Assembly (NCBI GenBank): GCA_903844735.1
Contig: CAIMUX010000053.1
Location: 1 to 64,000 of the forward strand
Length of the DNA: 64,000 nt
Source: Candidatus Eiseniibacteriota bacterium
GTDB taxonomy: Bacteria > Eisenbacteria > RBG-16-71-46 > CAIMUX01
Reading direction: 5' to 3'
The position numbers were made by a program, and so were the translations under genes. Positions 43,129 to 52,612 of the stretch are shown piece after piece. Under the pieces are notes generated by a model, which saw only the letters and a list, made by a program, of their open reading frames with translations, made no database searches and was not told the DNA's origin. The stretch's first letter is position 1. Every line of letters begins with the position of its first letter.

Positions 43129-43529
43129 CTACTCCACGTCGCCTCCACCGACCAGCGCGGTGACAGAGTAGTGCAACACGCTCTCCCAGAGACCAACGTA
43201 CTCCAGCTCCAACCCGCCGCAGCTCATCACGATCTGGAGATCACGCTGGCCCCGTCGGGAGCCAGGTAGTACTCCCGCGCCGCCGCGGGGGCCTGAATGT
43301 CAACGACCTGCCCGTACGCTCCTCCGCCGACGGAAAAGACGTGGTTGATCAACCAACCGCCGCGGGCGGCGGCGAAAAGCGCAGTCTCTCCATGAATCTG
43401 CGAAACCTTGACCACCGGGCCTCCGAAGCCGCCGCTCACGATCGGGCACGATCCCAGGAGGGTCTTCTCATCGGCCCGCGCCGTGGTTGCCACGACAGCT
43501 ACCAAGAACAGGACAAACGCGGCTTTCAT
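43129..43529 (-). pseudogene. Outer-membrane-type protein, frameshifted
   Basis: From ATG 43529 (AAGGAG upstream) the product has a signal peptide (MKAAFVLFLVAVVATTARA), then FGGPVVKVSQIHGETALFAA and WLINHVFSVGGGAYG, a small barrel-like secreted protein seen in this lineage type. That frame ends at 43227, but the next frame continues as GGLELEYVGLWESVLHYSVT then ALVGGGDVE with a stop at 43129, which completes the expected fold. A frameshift near 43230-43300 explains both halves. Confidence 0.65.
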
Positions 43530-43599
43530 TCCCTTGCATCTCCTTTCCTGCTCTTCTTGAAACAGAATGGCGCCCGACCCGCCCTATTGCGAGTCATAC

Positions 43600-45306
43600 T
43601 CAGAGCGTGCGCGTGTACAGCACCGTCTGCTGTACGGCACGGAAGCCCACCCGCTCGTAGACGCCGACGGCGCCGGTGAGACTCTCCGCATCGACCATAA
43701 GGACGGCCCACTCGAGCCCGGCCGCGCGGAATGCCCGCATCGAATCGCAGAGCAGGGCCGTGGCCAGCCCCCGCTTGCGCCAGGCCCTGCGCACCCCGAT
43801 CTGCCCGATCCAGGCCTGCCGCCGGCCCACTCGTTCGTTCTCTTCGGGATCGACGAAATTCATGCTGAAGCCGACAAGCTCCTCTCCGTGAAAGAGCCCG
43901 CGGGTGAGATCGGCGCGAAAGGTGCTACTCCCCGACAAGGCCTGCCGCCATTCGTCTGCGCTCACCGGCTGAAAACTCCAGTGGTCGGCAAAGGTCTCGT
44001 TGAAAGCCGCGTGAAACGCGGAGTCCAGCTCGGGTCGCCAGGAGACCATGGAAAGATCCGCGGGCGGCAGTGCCGCCGGCTCCGTGATCGGTTTGCGCAG
44101 GTCGCGCTGCATGCGAAAGAAGACGCGCTCTAGACGGTAGCCGCGACGGTCGAGGAAGGCCCGGCGGGTCTCGTCTCGGACATCCAGGGGCACCACGATG
44201 TGCCTCGGGATCCCCGCGGGCACTGCAGCCAAACGTTCCCGTGCCCGGGCCTCCACGCACTCGAAAAACGCCGCGGAGATTGCCTCCGAGCGGTGATCGG
44301 GGTGGGTGTCGAGGGTGAGGTGGAGGCGCGCTTCGAGGGCAGGCGAAGGCTTGAGGAACGTGCGCCCCCAGGCGGCAACCGCCCCGCTCGCATCGCGCGC
44401 GACGAAAGCGTCCGTTTGTGGATTCGACCACGGGTCCTCGAAGAGCTCCTCCAACCGGGCCAGAGAATCGGCCCGCTCCGTTCCGTCGGCGAGATCCGCA
44501 GCCACCTGGAGATCACGGATGGCGGGCAGATCCTCGCGGCAGGGAGGGCGGATCGAGTAGCCGGCGGGAGCGGGGGGCATGGCCACCCGTGCGAACAACA
44601 GCATGTCGCACAGCTCGGCGTTCACCCCGCGCGACTGCCGGAGTAGCATCCCCTCCAACGGGTACCCGGCGGCCCGAGCGACCCAGGCGCTCCGTTCGTT
44701 GCGCTGATCGCAGCGGATCTCGATCCGTACGAGGCCCATCTCGCCGAACCCGAGCCGGGTCAGCGCATCGACCGCCTCATGCACCAAGCCGCGCCCGGCG
44801 AACCGCGTGCAGGCCCAGTAGCCGATCTCACCGCGGGGCACCTTCCAGTCGATGGTGTGGAAGCCGCCAATGCCGGCGAGTTCGCCGGTCTCCTTCAGGA
44901 GAAAGAGCCAGTTCAGCTCCTTCCGCGCAAGAAACGCGGCGTGGGCGCTGCGAGCGAACTCCTCGCTCTCCTCCACCTTGGGCGTCGGGTCGGCCCAGGG
45001 CATCCAAGGCTTCAGCTCGGCCAGCGACCCGATGATCGCAGCGTTGACGAGCGGCCCATCTCCGGGGCGCGGCGAGCGGAGCACTAGGCGCGGGGTCTCC
45101 AGGGTCTCGGGAATGTCGAGGAGGAGCGGCTTCAGGATCGGGACGCGGGGCGACAGTGCTGTACCGGGAGTCGCGGGGCTCGCCGGCAAGACGGTGTCGG
45201 CGGGCGTGGCCGCGTTCCGAGACACGGCTGGATCGGCCGGCGTGGCCGTCTTGGCAGGCGTGGCCGGGGCTCCCGAGGACATAACAGGTTCCGATTGGTT
45301 CGACAT
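43600..45306 (-). CDS. Triple-GNAT-domain acetyltransferase
   Basis: Up to 568 residues. After a Pro/Ala/Thr-rich leader (about 70 residues), residues 75-240 form a RimJ/RimL-type N-acetyltransferase (LETPRLVLRSPRPGDG, GEIGYWACTRFAGRGLVHEA). Two further GNAT domains follow like mycothiol synthase MshD: SIRPPCREDLPAIRDLQ in the middle domain, and GQIGVRRAWRKRGLATALLC with ESLTGAVGVYERVGFRAVQQ in the last. The acceptor substrates are unknown. The start at 45306 lacks a clear ribosome binding site. Pieces of this gene recur at 39555, 41300, 41599 and 42957. Confidence 0.88.
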   Translation of the reverse strand: MSNQSEPVMSSGAPATPAKTATPADPAVSRNAATPADTVLPASPATPGTALSPRVPILKPLLLDIPETLETPRLVLRSPRPGDGPLVNAAIIGSLAELKPWMPWADPTPKVEESEEFARSAHAAFLARKELNWLFLLKETGELAGIGGFHTIDWKVPRGEIGYWACTRFAGRGLVHEAVDALTRLGFGEMGLVRIEIRCDQRNERSAWVARAAGYPLEGMLLRQSRGVNAELCDMLLFARVAMPPAPAGYSIRPPCREDLPAIRDLQVAADLADGTERADSLARLEELFEDPWSNPQTDAFVARDASGAVAAWGRTFLKPSPALEARLHLTLDTHPDHRSEAISAAFFECVEARARERLAAVPAGIPRHIVVPLDVRDETRRAFLDRRGYRLERVFFRMQRDLRKPITEPAALPPADLSMVSWRPELDSAFHAAFNETFADHWSFQPVSADEWRQALSGSSTFRADLTRGLFHGEELVGFSMNFVDPEENERVGRRQAWIGQIGVRRAWRKRGLATALLCDSMRAFRAAGLEWAVLMVDAESLTGAVGVYERVGFRAVQQTVLYTRTL

Positions 45307-45476
45307 ACCGGTAGAATCGATCGATCGGCATCTTCGGTCAACCCCGGATGCCGTGTTTCGCAGGGAGACGATCCGGCCGGCGGAGGTGTCGTGCCAACCA
45401 AGATCCTGCTCTCGGCGTTCTCAGTCCGGGCTCTTTCGGACGGGAACGTCGTCATCGATCGCGCTGCGGAGCCGCG

Positions 45477-46451
45477 GTGAGCGGGAACCCCGGGCTCACC
45501 ACGGGAGCGTCGGCCCCAGATCGCGCGGCGGCGCCCCCCCACGTTTCCCGCGGCCTCGTCTACACCGTGATGTTCCTGCTCTTCCTCATCTGGTCGAACT
45601 CATTCCACGCGGTGACGTACTTCCGGACCACCGTGCATGTCTCCGCGTTCGATCTGGTGACGATGCGCTTCGGGCCGGTGGCGCTCTTCTGCATCCCCTA
45701 CTGCCTGTGGCGCTGGCGGGAGACGCGCGCCATTCTCGCGCATGACGGCCTGCGCGTGGTCCTCATGGCGCTGTGCCTGGTCCCGTGCTACAACCTCGCC
45801 CTCAACTGGGGGCAGGGACGCGTGCCACCCGCCACCGCCAGCCTCATCATCACGATGAATCCGGTCTTCACGCTCCTTCTCGCCGTGGCGTTCCTGGGTG
45901 AGAGGCTGCGATGGAGCAAAGTCCTCGGATTCGGGGTCGCGTTCCTCGGGGTCTACATGCTGGTGCGAACGCAGCGTGGATCCTTCGGCAGCGGCTACGA
46001 GCTCTCCGCCCTGGCGGTGCTCTTGGCTCCACTGAGTTGGGCGATCGCCGCGGTTCTGGGCAAGCCGGCGACCACCCGCGGCGACCCGATGCTGCTGAGC
46101 ATCACCGCCACCGGTCTTGGAAGTCTGCCGTTCCTCGGCACGATGATTCTGGGCACCGGCGGCGTGCATGCCATCATGCGCGACCTGACCCTCACGGGTT
46201 GGGCGGCGTTGATGCACCTCTCGATCCTCTGCACCATCGTGGGTTTCGCGGCCTATTTCTGGGCGCTGGGGAAGCTTCCGGCATCCTCGGTGTCAGCGTT
46301 CGTGTTTCTGAATCCGCCGCTGACGGCGGCGTTCGGGGCGCTTTGGGGGACGGAGGCGTTTCACTGGAGCACCGTGGTCTTTGGGTCGGTGACGTTGGCG
46401 GGGGTTGCGCTGAGCTCGGGGGTCCTTACACGCAGGGGACGCGAGCGGTGA
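45477..46451 (+). CDS. EamA/DMT-family transporter
   Basis: 324 residues with ten predicted membrane helices in two EamA repeats, for example VYTVMFLLFLIWSNSFHAV, YNLALNWGQGRVPPATASLI, NPVFTLLLAVAFLGERL, ALAVLLAPLSWAIAAVLGK and SAFVFLNPPLTAAFGALWGTE. These drug/metabolite transporters export amino acids or metabolites; the substrate cannot be predicted. The start is probably GTG 45477 with GGAG upstream. It is divergent from the triple-GNAT gene, 170 nt away. Confidence 0.88.
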   Translation: MSGNPGLTTGASAPDRAAAPPHVSRGLVYTVMFLLFLIWSNSFHAVTYFRTTVHVSAFDLVTMRFGPVALFCIPYCLWRWRETRAILAHDGLRVVLMALCLVPCYNLALNWGQGRVPPATASLIITMNPVFTLLLAVAFLGERLRWSKVLGFGVAFLGVYMLVRTQRGSFGSGYELSALAVLLAPLSWAIAAVLGKPATTRGDPMLLSITATGLGSLPFLGTMILGTGGVHAIMRDLTLTGWAALMHLSILCTIVGFAAYFWALGKLPASSVSAFVFLNPPLTAAFGALWGTEAFHWSTVVFGSVTLAGVALSSGVLTRRGRER

Positions 46452-46470
46452 ACTCCAGCCACCCGAATCC

Positions 46471-46584
46471 GGCGGCAGGAACGAGTCGGCGGCGCACTGG
46501 GACATGGTCCGCGATACGCGGAAGGAGTTCGTGGTCTGTGGGGACGGCAAGCCGATCGTGAGCAATGGCAGGTGGCGCCGCTAG
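46471..46584 (+). pseudogene. C-terminal fragment resembling an M29-type aminopeptidase
   Basis: A frame ending at the TAG at 46582 reads NESAAHWDMVRDTRKEFVVC then GDGKPIVSNGRW. This matches the end of thermophilic M29 aminopeptidases (pattern N.SA.HWDMV.D.R...V...G..I...G.W). No upstream catalytic region is present. Confidence 0.45.
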
Positions 46585-46645
46585 TGCCGTCGTCCCAACG
46601 ATGGCGCGCCGGCGGAAGCATCCGGGGACACAGTCCTTCCGCGGC

Positions 46646-47362
46646 TCAGGGCAGCCCATCTCCGACGGGGGGATCGCCGCATCCGGGAAACAGCGCCGCC
46701 ACCGGAGCAAGGCTGGGCGAACGGATCACCACGTGCGCGATCGACTCCAACTCCGCGCTCTTGGCGTTGAAAGCCACCGAAAGCCCGGCCACGCGGGCCA
46801 CCCCGAGATCGTTGACGTTGTCCCCGACGAACGCGCACCGCAGGAGCGGAAGACCGTGGCGCTTGGCCAAGTGGTCAAGAGCCCGCGCCTTGCCATCCAT
46901 GTCGAAGGGAGTCGCGCGCCAGCCGGTGAGGCGCCCCGCGGCGTCGAACTCGAGGTGATTGGTGTACACCCCGCAGAACGGATGCTCGGGAAAGAACTCG
47001 TCAAGGACGACATCGAGTGTGCCGGAGATGACGGCGAGCAGATAGCCCCGATCGCGTAGCTCGTGCAGGACCTCGGTCGCGTGATCCACCGGCCTGAGAG
47101 CGCGGACCTCCGTCATGATCTCGGGTCGCGTCGCTCCGGCCTCAATCCAGCCACCGACATCGAGGGCGACCCAGGTGGGATAGTCGATGATCCCGGCCTG
47201 GTAGTCGTGATATCGCTGGTGATTCATCCGGTCATCACCCATAAAGCGCCGATTCAGGAGCTCCCAGATGACCTTCCCCTCGGGGTGATCAACGAGGGTG
47301 CCGTCGACGTCAAAGGCGATGAGGGCGATCCCTTCGCTGCGTTGGGTGGAGTCCGGGTGCAT
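46646..47362 (-). CDS. HAD-superfamily hydrolase, SerB-like
   Basis: 238 residues of the HAD-IB type: IALIAFDVDGTLVDHPEGKV (nucleophile and acid Asp), AVISGTLDVVLDEFF (motif II), MDGKARALDHLAKRHG (motif III Lys) and CAFVGDNVNDLGVARVAGLS (motif IV Asp pair). It resembles phosphoserine phosphatase but has a longer cap, so the substrate is uncertain. ATG 47362 has GGAG 5 nt upstream. It starts 112 nt after the endonuclease IV gene, which is on the same strand. Confidence 0.9.
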   Translation of the reverse strand: MHPDSTQRSEGIALIAFDVDGTLVDHPEGKVIWELLNRRFMGDDRMNHQRYHDYQAGIIDYPTWVALDVGGWIEAGATRPEIMTEVRALRPVDHATEVLHELRDRGYLLAVISGTLDVVLDEFFPEHPFCGVYTNHLEFDAAGRLTGWRATPFDMDGKARALDHLAKRHGLPLLRCAFVGDNVNDLGVARVAGLSVAFNAKSAELESIAHVVIRSPSLAPVAALFPGCGDPPVGDGLP

Positions 47363-47474
47363 CGATGCTCCGTTGTGCGATTGCCTGCCGACGCCTGCCG
47401 GACGCCGGGCTCCTTGCCCCTGCCGGTTGGTTGTCGAGTAGTAACACCCGCGGCCGTGGATCCCAAGTGCGGAG

Positions 47475-48428
47475 TCATGCGTCCGGGATAAGGCGCGATA
47501 GCCGACGAAGGAGTGCCAAGTTCCGCCGGTCGGCGTCGTGTTCCTTCGGCGTCTCCAGAACCATCGGCACGTGGCGAAAGGCCGGGTCACGGAGGAAAAA
47601 CCCGAACGGCTTCGCCCCGATGCGGCCTCGGCCGATGTGCGCGTGGCGGTCAACGCGGCAGCCGAGCTCCTTCACGGAATCGTTGAGGTGAAACCATCCG
47701 ACTCGGGCAAGGCCGATCCGGCTGTTCAGCTCAGCCCGAAACCCGGCGTAGGCCTCCGGCGTGCGGAAGTCGTAGCCCGCCGCAAGGAGATGGCAGGTGT
47801 CGAGGCAGACACCGACGCGCCCATCGCCATGGCAGTGATCGATCAGCTCGGCCAACTGCTCGAGTCGGTAGCCGAGGCCGCTCCCCTGGCCCGCCGTGCT
47901 CTCCACCAGCAGCCGGGTACGGAACCCCATGGTGGCCCGCAGCGTCTCGCGCATCGCCTCGGCCACCCACCGCAGCCCCGTCGCCTCTCCTTGGCCCATG
48001 TGCGCGCCCGGATGAAACACAAGCCGCGGGATGCGCAACGCCTCGCACCGCTCCACCTCGGCGATGAAGGCTCGAAGCGACCTTGCCCGCAGGTCACGGT
48101 CGGGCGAGGCGAGGTTGATGAGGTAGGAGTCATGCACCGCGGAAGCGAACGGCCCGAGCCTCGCGTCGGTGTCCAGGTAGAGCGCAGTCGAAACCTCATC
48201 GAGCGGCTTGACCTTCCACTGGTTCGGACTCGCTGTGAAGAGCTGCACCGCGCCGCAACGGTGACGCGCGGCGTCCTCCAGGGCGTGGTGCAGGCCGCCC
48301 GCGATCGACATGTGGGCCCCGAGGAACGGATGCCACGGGCCTGATTCTGCGATCAAGCGCTCGCACTCCCGCGCAGTGGACGATCGCCTGACCGGCGTTT
48401 CTGCACGGCTCTTGTTCTCCCCCCGCAT
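47475..48428 (-). CDS. nfo: Endonuclease IV (AP endonuclease)
   Basis: 317 residues, TIM-barrel zinc enzyme that cuts DNA at abasic sites in base-excision repair. Motifs in order are FLGAHMSIAGGLHHALEDA, AVQLFTASPNQWKVKPL, HDSYLINLASPD, RLVFHPGAHMGQGEATG, LLVESTAGQGSGLGYR, VGVCLDTCHLLAAGYD, RVGWFHLNDSVKELGCRVDR, HAHIGRGRIG and VPMVLETPKE. About 38 residues precede the usual start, so a later start is possible; no clear ribosome binding site is seen at 48428. It is divergent from the NFACT gene. Confidence 0.93.
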   Translation of the reverse strand: MRGENKSRAETPVRRSSTARECERLIAESGPWHPFLGAHMSIAGGLHHALEDAARHRCGAVQLFTASPNQWKVKPLDEVSTALYLDTDARLGPFASAVHDSYLINLASPDRDLRARSLRAFIAEVERCEALRIPRLVFHPGAHMGQGEATGLRWVAEAMRETLRATMGFRTRLLVESTAGQGSGLGYRLEQLAELIDHCHGDGRVGVCLDTCHLLAAGYDFRTPEAYAGFRAELNSRIGLARVGWFHLNDSVKELGCRVDRHAHIGRGRIGAKPFGFFLRDPAFRHVPMVLETPKEHDADRRNLALLRRLSRLIPDA

Positions 48429-48589
48429 GGATGAATCGTATCGTATCCCATGATTCCTTTCACGCTACGACAGCGGATGTCACACCCGCCGCCGCAGAAG
48501 GATCCGCCGCCTCGTGCCGCCGGCTCGCCCCGTGCTATCTTCCCCCGGTCCCCGATGCCCGCCGATTCCGACGAAGAAAGGAACTGCCC

Positions 48590-50320
48590 TTGGACGAAGC
48601 GACGCTACGCCAGGCCACGCGGGATCTTGCAGCCCGCCTGCGCGTGCCCGCACGGGTGACTGCCGTGGAGACCGCTCCGCGGCGACTTTCGCTTCTCTTG
48701 GATTGGCCGGAGCCGGGCGCGCGGCGACGGCTGATCATCGATGTCGATCCGGCCCACCCCACACTCCATCTGGCTCCCGCTGGGCGCGAGCCGGCGGTGG
48801 CATCCACGGGCGGATTCGGCGGAGGCCTCCCTGGTCTATTCCTCGCGGCAGTGGAAGAGGCGGGCGAGGCGAGGCTCCTGTGTTTCCGCTTCGTCCCCCC
48901 ACCGCGGGCCGCCGGAACAGGATCGCGCACGCTGGTGGCCGAGTGGACCGGCGCCTCGGGCAATCTGCGTCTTCTCGACGAGGACGGGATCGTCCTCGAA
49001 GCTGCCTGCCCGCGAGGGCCACGTCCCGGTGACGCCTGGCGGCCACCGCGCCGGCGTGACGGCCCGCAGCATGGCGCGTTGACAACCGGCGGCGCGGGCA
49101 GAGCATTCACCGATCCAGTCCGGGTGCCCGTCACCGCCGTCACGGACTCGACGTCCGGTTCCGCCGACTCGAGTGATCCCCACGACCCAGAAACACTCCA
49201 CACCGACCTCGCCCGCGTCCACGTTGCAGCCATCGCCCGGGCTCAGGCCGAGGAGCGCCGTCGGCTCGCCCTGCAGAGCCTCCGGGCCGAGACGCGGAGG
49301 CTCCTGCGCCTGCGCGACAACCTTCTTCGTGAGCGCGTTGATCCCGAGTTCGGCCCGCGTCTGCGCCGCGGCGCGGAGGCGCTCCTCGGCCACTTGCACG
49401 AGGTGAAGAAGGGCGACACTCGGTTCGAGTGTCCCGATTGGGTGCATGAAGGCGAGACGCTGGTTGTGGAGCTCGACCCGGCCAAGACGCCCGCGCGCAA
49501 CGCCGAGGAGATTTTCCGGCGCGCCCGCCGCTGGGACCGTGGCGAACCGCACCGCCGGCGCCGCCTCGATGGGATCGACAAGACTGCCGCCCGGCTCTCG
49601 GCGCTGGAAGTGAAGGTGCGGGATGCGGACGCCCCTCCGGGAGACATCGCCTTCGAACGCCGGCTCGACGAGGCGCTCGGGATCTTTCGGCGACGGCCCG
49701 CGGCGGCGGTCGACCGCTCCGTGGCGGGTGACGGCGATCGCGGCGGTTCGCGAGGCACGGGCCGCGCCCGCGACGCGGGGAACGCTGGACGCGCCGGAAA
49801 CCAAGTCGCCTCAAGCGAGCGGGGTGTACGCGGCGGACAGGCCACTGCCCGCAGTGAAAGCTTTCGCGCCCCCACCTCTGATGCAGAGACACCCCGCGAC
49901 CGTCGCGAGCGGAAGGACGGTACTCGGTTTCATCCGCGTTCCTATCAGACCAAAGACGGCTGGACCGTCCTGGTGGGCCGCTCCAATCAGGAGAACGACT
50001 ACCTCACGCACCGGATGGCGCACCCCGAGGATTACTGGTTTCACGCGCATGGCGTGCCCGGCAGCCATGTGGTCCTGCGGCGCGAGGGACGCAAGGACAA
50101 CCCGAGTGCTAAGACAATCGAGGAGGCCGCAGCCATCGCGGCGTTTTTCAGCAAGGCCCGACACTCCTCCAAGGCGCCCGTGACTTACACACTGAAGAAG
50201 TACGTCCGCAAGCCTCGCGGCACGAAAGCGGGCCTCGCCATGTGCCAGCGCGAGAAGTCGATCATGGTCTTGCCGAAGGATCCGGCGGAGGGGCGGGAGC
50301 CGGAGTGGATGGAGGAGTAG
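48590..50320 (+). CDS. NFACT (RqcH-like) ribosome-quality-control protein
   Basis: 576 residues. N-terminal NFACT-N domain (LLLDWPEPGARRRLIIDVDP, LVAEWTGASGNLRLLDEDG), a coiled coil (LALQSLRAETRRLLRLRDNL), a central KTPARNAEEIFRRARRWDRG segment, a disordered Gly/Arg-rich linker and the C-terminal NFACT-R domain (HPRSYQTKDGWTVLVGRSNQ, HAHGVPGSHVVLRREGR, SSKAPVTYTLKKYVRKPRG). RqcH adds C-terminal alanine tails to stalled chains on large ribosomal subunits. TTG 48590 is preferred, with AAAGGA upstream; an in-frame ATG at 48431 would add non-homologous residues. Confidence 0.88.
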   Translation: MDEATLRQATRDLAARLRVPARVTAVETAPRRLSLLLDWPEPGARRRLIIDVDPAHPTLHLAPAGREPAVASTGGFGGGLPGLFLAAVEEAGEARLLCFRFVPPPRAAGTGSRTLVAEWTGASGNLRLLDEDGIVLEAACPRGPRPGDAWRPPRRRDGPQHGALTTGGAGRAFTDPVRVPVTAVTDSTSGSADSSDPHDPETLHTDLARVHVAAIARAQAEERRRLALQSLRAETRRLLRLRDNLLRERVDPEFGPRLRRGAEALLGHLHEVKKGDTRFECPDWVHEGETLVVELDPAKTPARNAEEIFRRARRWDRGEPHRRRRLDGIDKTAARLSALEVKVRDADAPPGDIAFERRLDEALGIFRRRPAAAVDRSVAGDGDRGGSRGTGRARDAGNAGRAGNQVASSERGVRGGQATARSESFRAPTSDAETPRDRRERKDGTRFHPRSYQTKDGWTVLVGRSNQENDYLTHRMAHPEDYWFHAHGVPGSHVVLRREGRKDNPSAKTIEEAAAIAAFFSKARHSSKAPVTYTLKKYVRKPRGTKAGLAMCQREKSIMVLPKDPAEGREPEWMEE

Positions 50321-50550
50321 CGGTCTCGCCGTCCATCTCCGAGCGACGGACATCCCCCGATCTTCCCGGCTCCCGCAGAACGAATCCGCGCAACGCCGAG
50401 AGAAAGAGCAGCCACGCCGGCGCCAGAGGATAGAACGGTGCCTGCGTGAGCGGCATCTCACCGACAGCCGCGCGCGTTCCGCCCGGGGCGATACGGTTTC
50501 TCCGACGTGTCACCACCCACGACCCTCCGGAGTCACCGTAATCGCTCGAC

Positions 50551-51396
50551 TCACTGATCCCCCGCCAGCTCGACCAGTCTCTCGCAGTTCGTCCGCACGA
50601 GGCGCAGCCACGCACCCGGCTCGGCCGCTTCCGGATAGTTGCCAAGGAGCGTCCACGGCACGCCGAGCGCCGCTCCCAGTGCGCGCGCTTCGCGATCTCC
50701 CCACGGTTCATTGCCCACGATGGCGGTGACACCGGCCGCGCGGGACTGTCTCGCCAGGCGGTCCATCTCCCGCAACGAAACTTCCTCGGAGCGATCGAAG
50801 GTCACCGCTGGGCGCCCCCCGGCCCAAAAGACAAAGTCGGCTTGGAAAGTCGCCACGAGGCAGCAACGTCCGCGCACCACCAATTCCGCGTGTTGTCGGT
50901 GTCGTTCCGCGTCCGCCGGAAGCGTCCGTCGCAGGTCGTCGAGCCGCGCCTGCAGCGCGGGCGCGTGAATCGGAAAAGCGGCGGCCAACGCCCGGGCCAC
51001 CTCCGCGCAGAGGTCCAAGTACGGCCCGGGCAGCGCCTGCGTGCCGGTCGTGGGCAGGGAGCGCCACGGCCTCCCGGCGGCCGCGACCCGGACCCGCAAC
51101 GGTTCCTGGTAGTCATGGACGAGCACCAAGGCGGCGTCCTCCACGTCGGCCATGGTGCGAGGCGTGAGATCGAAATGCCCCGGGCAACCCGCGGAAGGAT
51201 AGAGCGGCAACGGCTCACACCAGTCAAAGGCCAGGTCGGCTACGGCTGCGCCCATCATCGTGGTCGTGACGACAACGCGGGCCCGCGGGCTCGCGACAGA
51301 CGCCGCACCGCGGTTCGCGGCCGCGACCAAGAGAAGCAGAAGCAACCCGATCGCCAAGACCGTCGCGACGCGCTTCCCCGGGAGTAGATACGGCAT
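50551..51396 (-). CDS. Metal ABC-transporter-like substrate-binding protein (ZnuA/TroA family)
   Basis: 281 residues with an N-terminal membrane anchor (RVATVLAIGLLLLLLVAAA), then a cluster A-I metal-binding fold: ARVVVTTTMMGAAVADLA, a Cys-containing segment CEPLPLYPSAGCPGHFDLTP and ADVEDAALVLVHDYQEPL. Later come VAIVGNEPWGDREARALG-type sequence and WLRLVRTNCERLVELAG. It may bind zinc or another metal, but the partner permease and ATPase are absent. AGAGG lies upstream of ATG 51396. GHFDLTP replaces the more common H-x-Y-E pattern, so metal choice is unclear. Confidence 0.78.
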   Translation of the reverse strand: MPYLLPGKRVATVLAIGLLLLLLVAAANRGAASVASPRARVVVTTTMMGAAVADLAFDWCEPLPLYPSAGCPGHFDLTPRTMADVEDAALVLVHDYQEPLRVRVAAAGRPWRSLPTTGTQALPGPYLDLCAEVARALAAAFPIHAPALQARLDDLRRTLPADAERHRQHAELVVRGRCCLVATFQADFVFWAGGRPAVTFDRSEEVSLREMDRLARQSRAAGVTAIVGNEPWGDREARALGAALGVPWTLLGNYPEAAEPGAWLRLVRTNCERLVELAGDQ

Positions 51397-52237
51397 GGCA
51401 CCTCTTGGCAGTAGATCCGATTCAGCGGCTGCAACCGAACCGGCGCGACCAGCGCCGACTCGGGGACCGATCCGCCACGGCGCGACCGTCCCGCCCTCGA
51501 TGGTGCCAGTGTACAGGCCAGCCGCACGATTTGGGAACATGGCCAGTCCGCTTCGGCAATCAACCGAGTGCCACCGATCTCGCGGAGATTTCGCCGACCG
51601 TCCGACTCCCCGTGCTCCGCGGAAGCTTCGTGACCCCACACAGATGCGGACTTGCCTCCTGCTCATGATTCGCTTTGTGGTCCCATGGAAACACTTCTGT
51701 CGGTCCTACTCAGCGCTCTCCGGGCGGGGCTCCGATCCCGGGCGGCTTTCGCTTTGGAAGACACAGCCGCGCGCCGCGCGCCTTCGACGAGGCCGCGCAG
51801 GAAAGCGTAGGCCATGGCGAATGGCCGCGTTCGCACCGCCCTTCCCGGCGGGCGGGAGCGATCGGCGACCTTCTGATCCGATCGGAAAAGATCGTCGGCT
51901 CCCGAGCGGCGGTCACCCAGGCGGAGTGGTTCCCGTCGCGATCGGTTGTCCTTGTCGTGGCCCCCCTCTCTCGCGGCGGCGCCGACGATCTTCTCGGGGG
52001 CGTTTGGAGTGCTGACGGTCCTTCACAGGTAGGAAAGCGACCGCGGGAGCGCCGCTGCGCACAAGAAGAGTGACTCTTTCCCGGAACAGGACCTACTTTT
52101 TGCAGATAACGAGCCCCGAAGGCCTGGGGATGGCCCCTCATCGCGGCGGGAGACTCGTTCCCCCTGAGGCTAGCCGTGACGAGGGGCCCGGGAGCCCGGC
52201 GGGCAGGACTCTTCCTACACGCCGCGACAGGGATCGG
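51397..52237. other. Intergenic region containing a transposase remnant
   Basis: About 840 nt without an intact gene. Apart from the integrase-like fragment at 51686-51766 I see no homology. Long open frames here reflect GC content. Confidence 0.5.
51686..51766 (+). pseudogene. N-terminal fragment of an integrase/transposase (IS481-like)
   Basis: ATG 51686 starts METLLSVLLSALRAGLRSRA then AFALEDTAARR. This closely matches the common N-terminus of integrase-core transposases (ME.LL..L.SALRAGLRSR..LALEN.ALR.QL). The rest of the element is not recognisable, so it is a decayed insertion. Confidence 0.6.
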
Positions 52238-52612
52238 TTAGAGATCGCAATGGGGGACTGGGACACAAGGGGGCGGGGGAACGCAGACATTCTTCCCGAC
52301 GAGTTGAAGGACGCCGACATCGAGCAGTTCGCCGTCGACGACCTCCACCGTGATGCTCTTCGTGCCGATCTTCGGCTTGGAGGCCTGCAGGGTATAGATG
52401 CCGGGCTCGACATCCGCGAGCGTGAAAGCGCCGACGGCATCGGTGAGCACGTAGCCGACGCAGACACCATCCTGGTGCAGCGAGACGCGAGCACCGAGGA
52501 CGGGCAGGCCGGCCCGGTCGACGACGACTCCGATGACGCTGCCGACCTGGGCCCACGCAGCGCCGCTGCATAGGACGGCGAGAGTGAGGGCGAGCATGAT
52601 GACCTTCTTCAT
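52238..52612 (-). CDS. Secreted carboxypeptidase-regulatory-like domain protein
   Basis: 124 residues: a signal peptide (VIMLALTLAVLCSGAAWAQ), then a single CarboxypepD_reg domain (SVIGVVVDRAGLPVLGARVS, GVCVGYVLTDAVGAFTLADV, PGIYTLQASKPKIGTKSITV) and a Pro/Cys-rich end (VCVPPPPCVPVPHC). The domain is a common add-on in secreted enzymes and barrels. GGAGG lies 7 nt before ATG 52612. It lies downstream of the S8 subtilase on the same strand, separated by about 480 nt, so it may be a separate unit. Confidence 0.85.
   Translation of the reverse strand: MKKVIMLALTLAVLCSGAAWAQVGSVIGVVVDRAGLPVLGARVSLHQDGVCVGYVLTDAVGAFTLADVEPGIYTLQASKPKIGTKSITVEVVDGELLDVGVLQLVGKNVCVPPPPCVPVPHCDL

Noticed and set aside
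50262-50456. Possible 64-residue protein starting MPLTQAPFYPLAPAW
   Set aside because: It has one hydrophobic stretch but overlaps the end of the NFACT gene, has no clear ribosome binding site and no recognised relatives.
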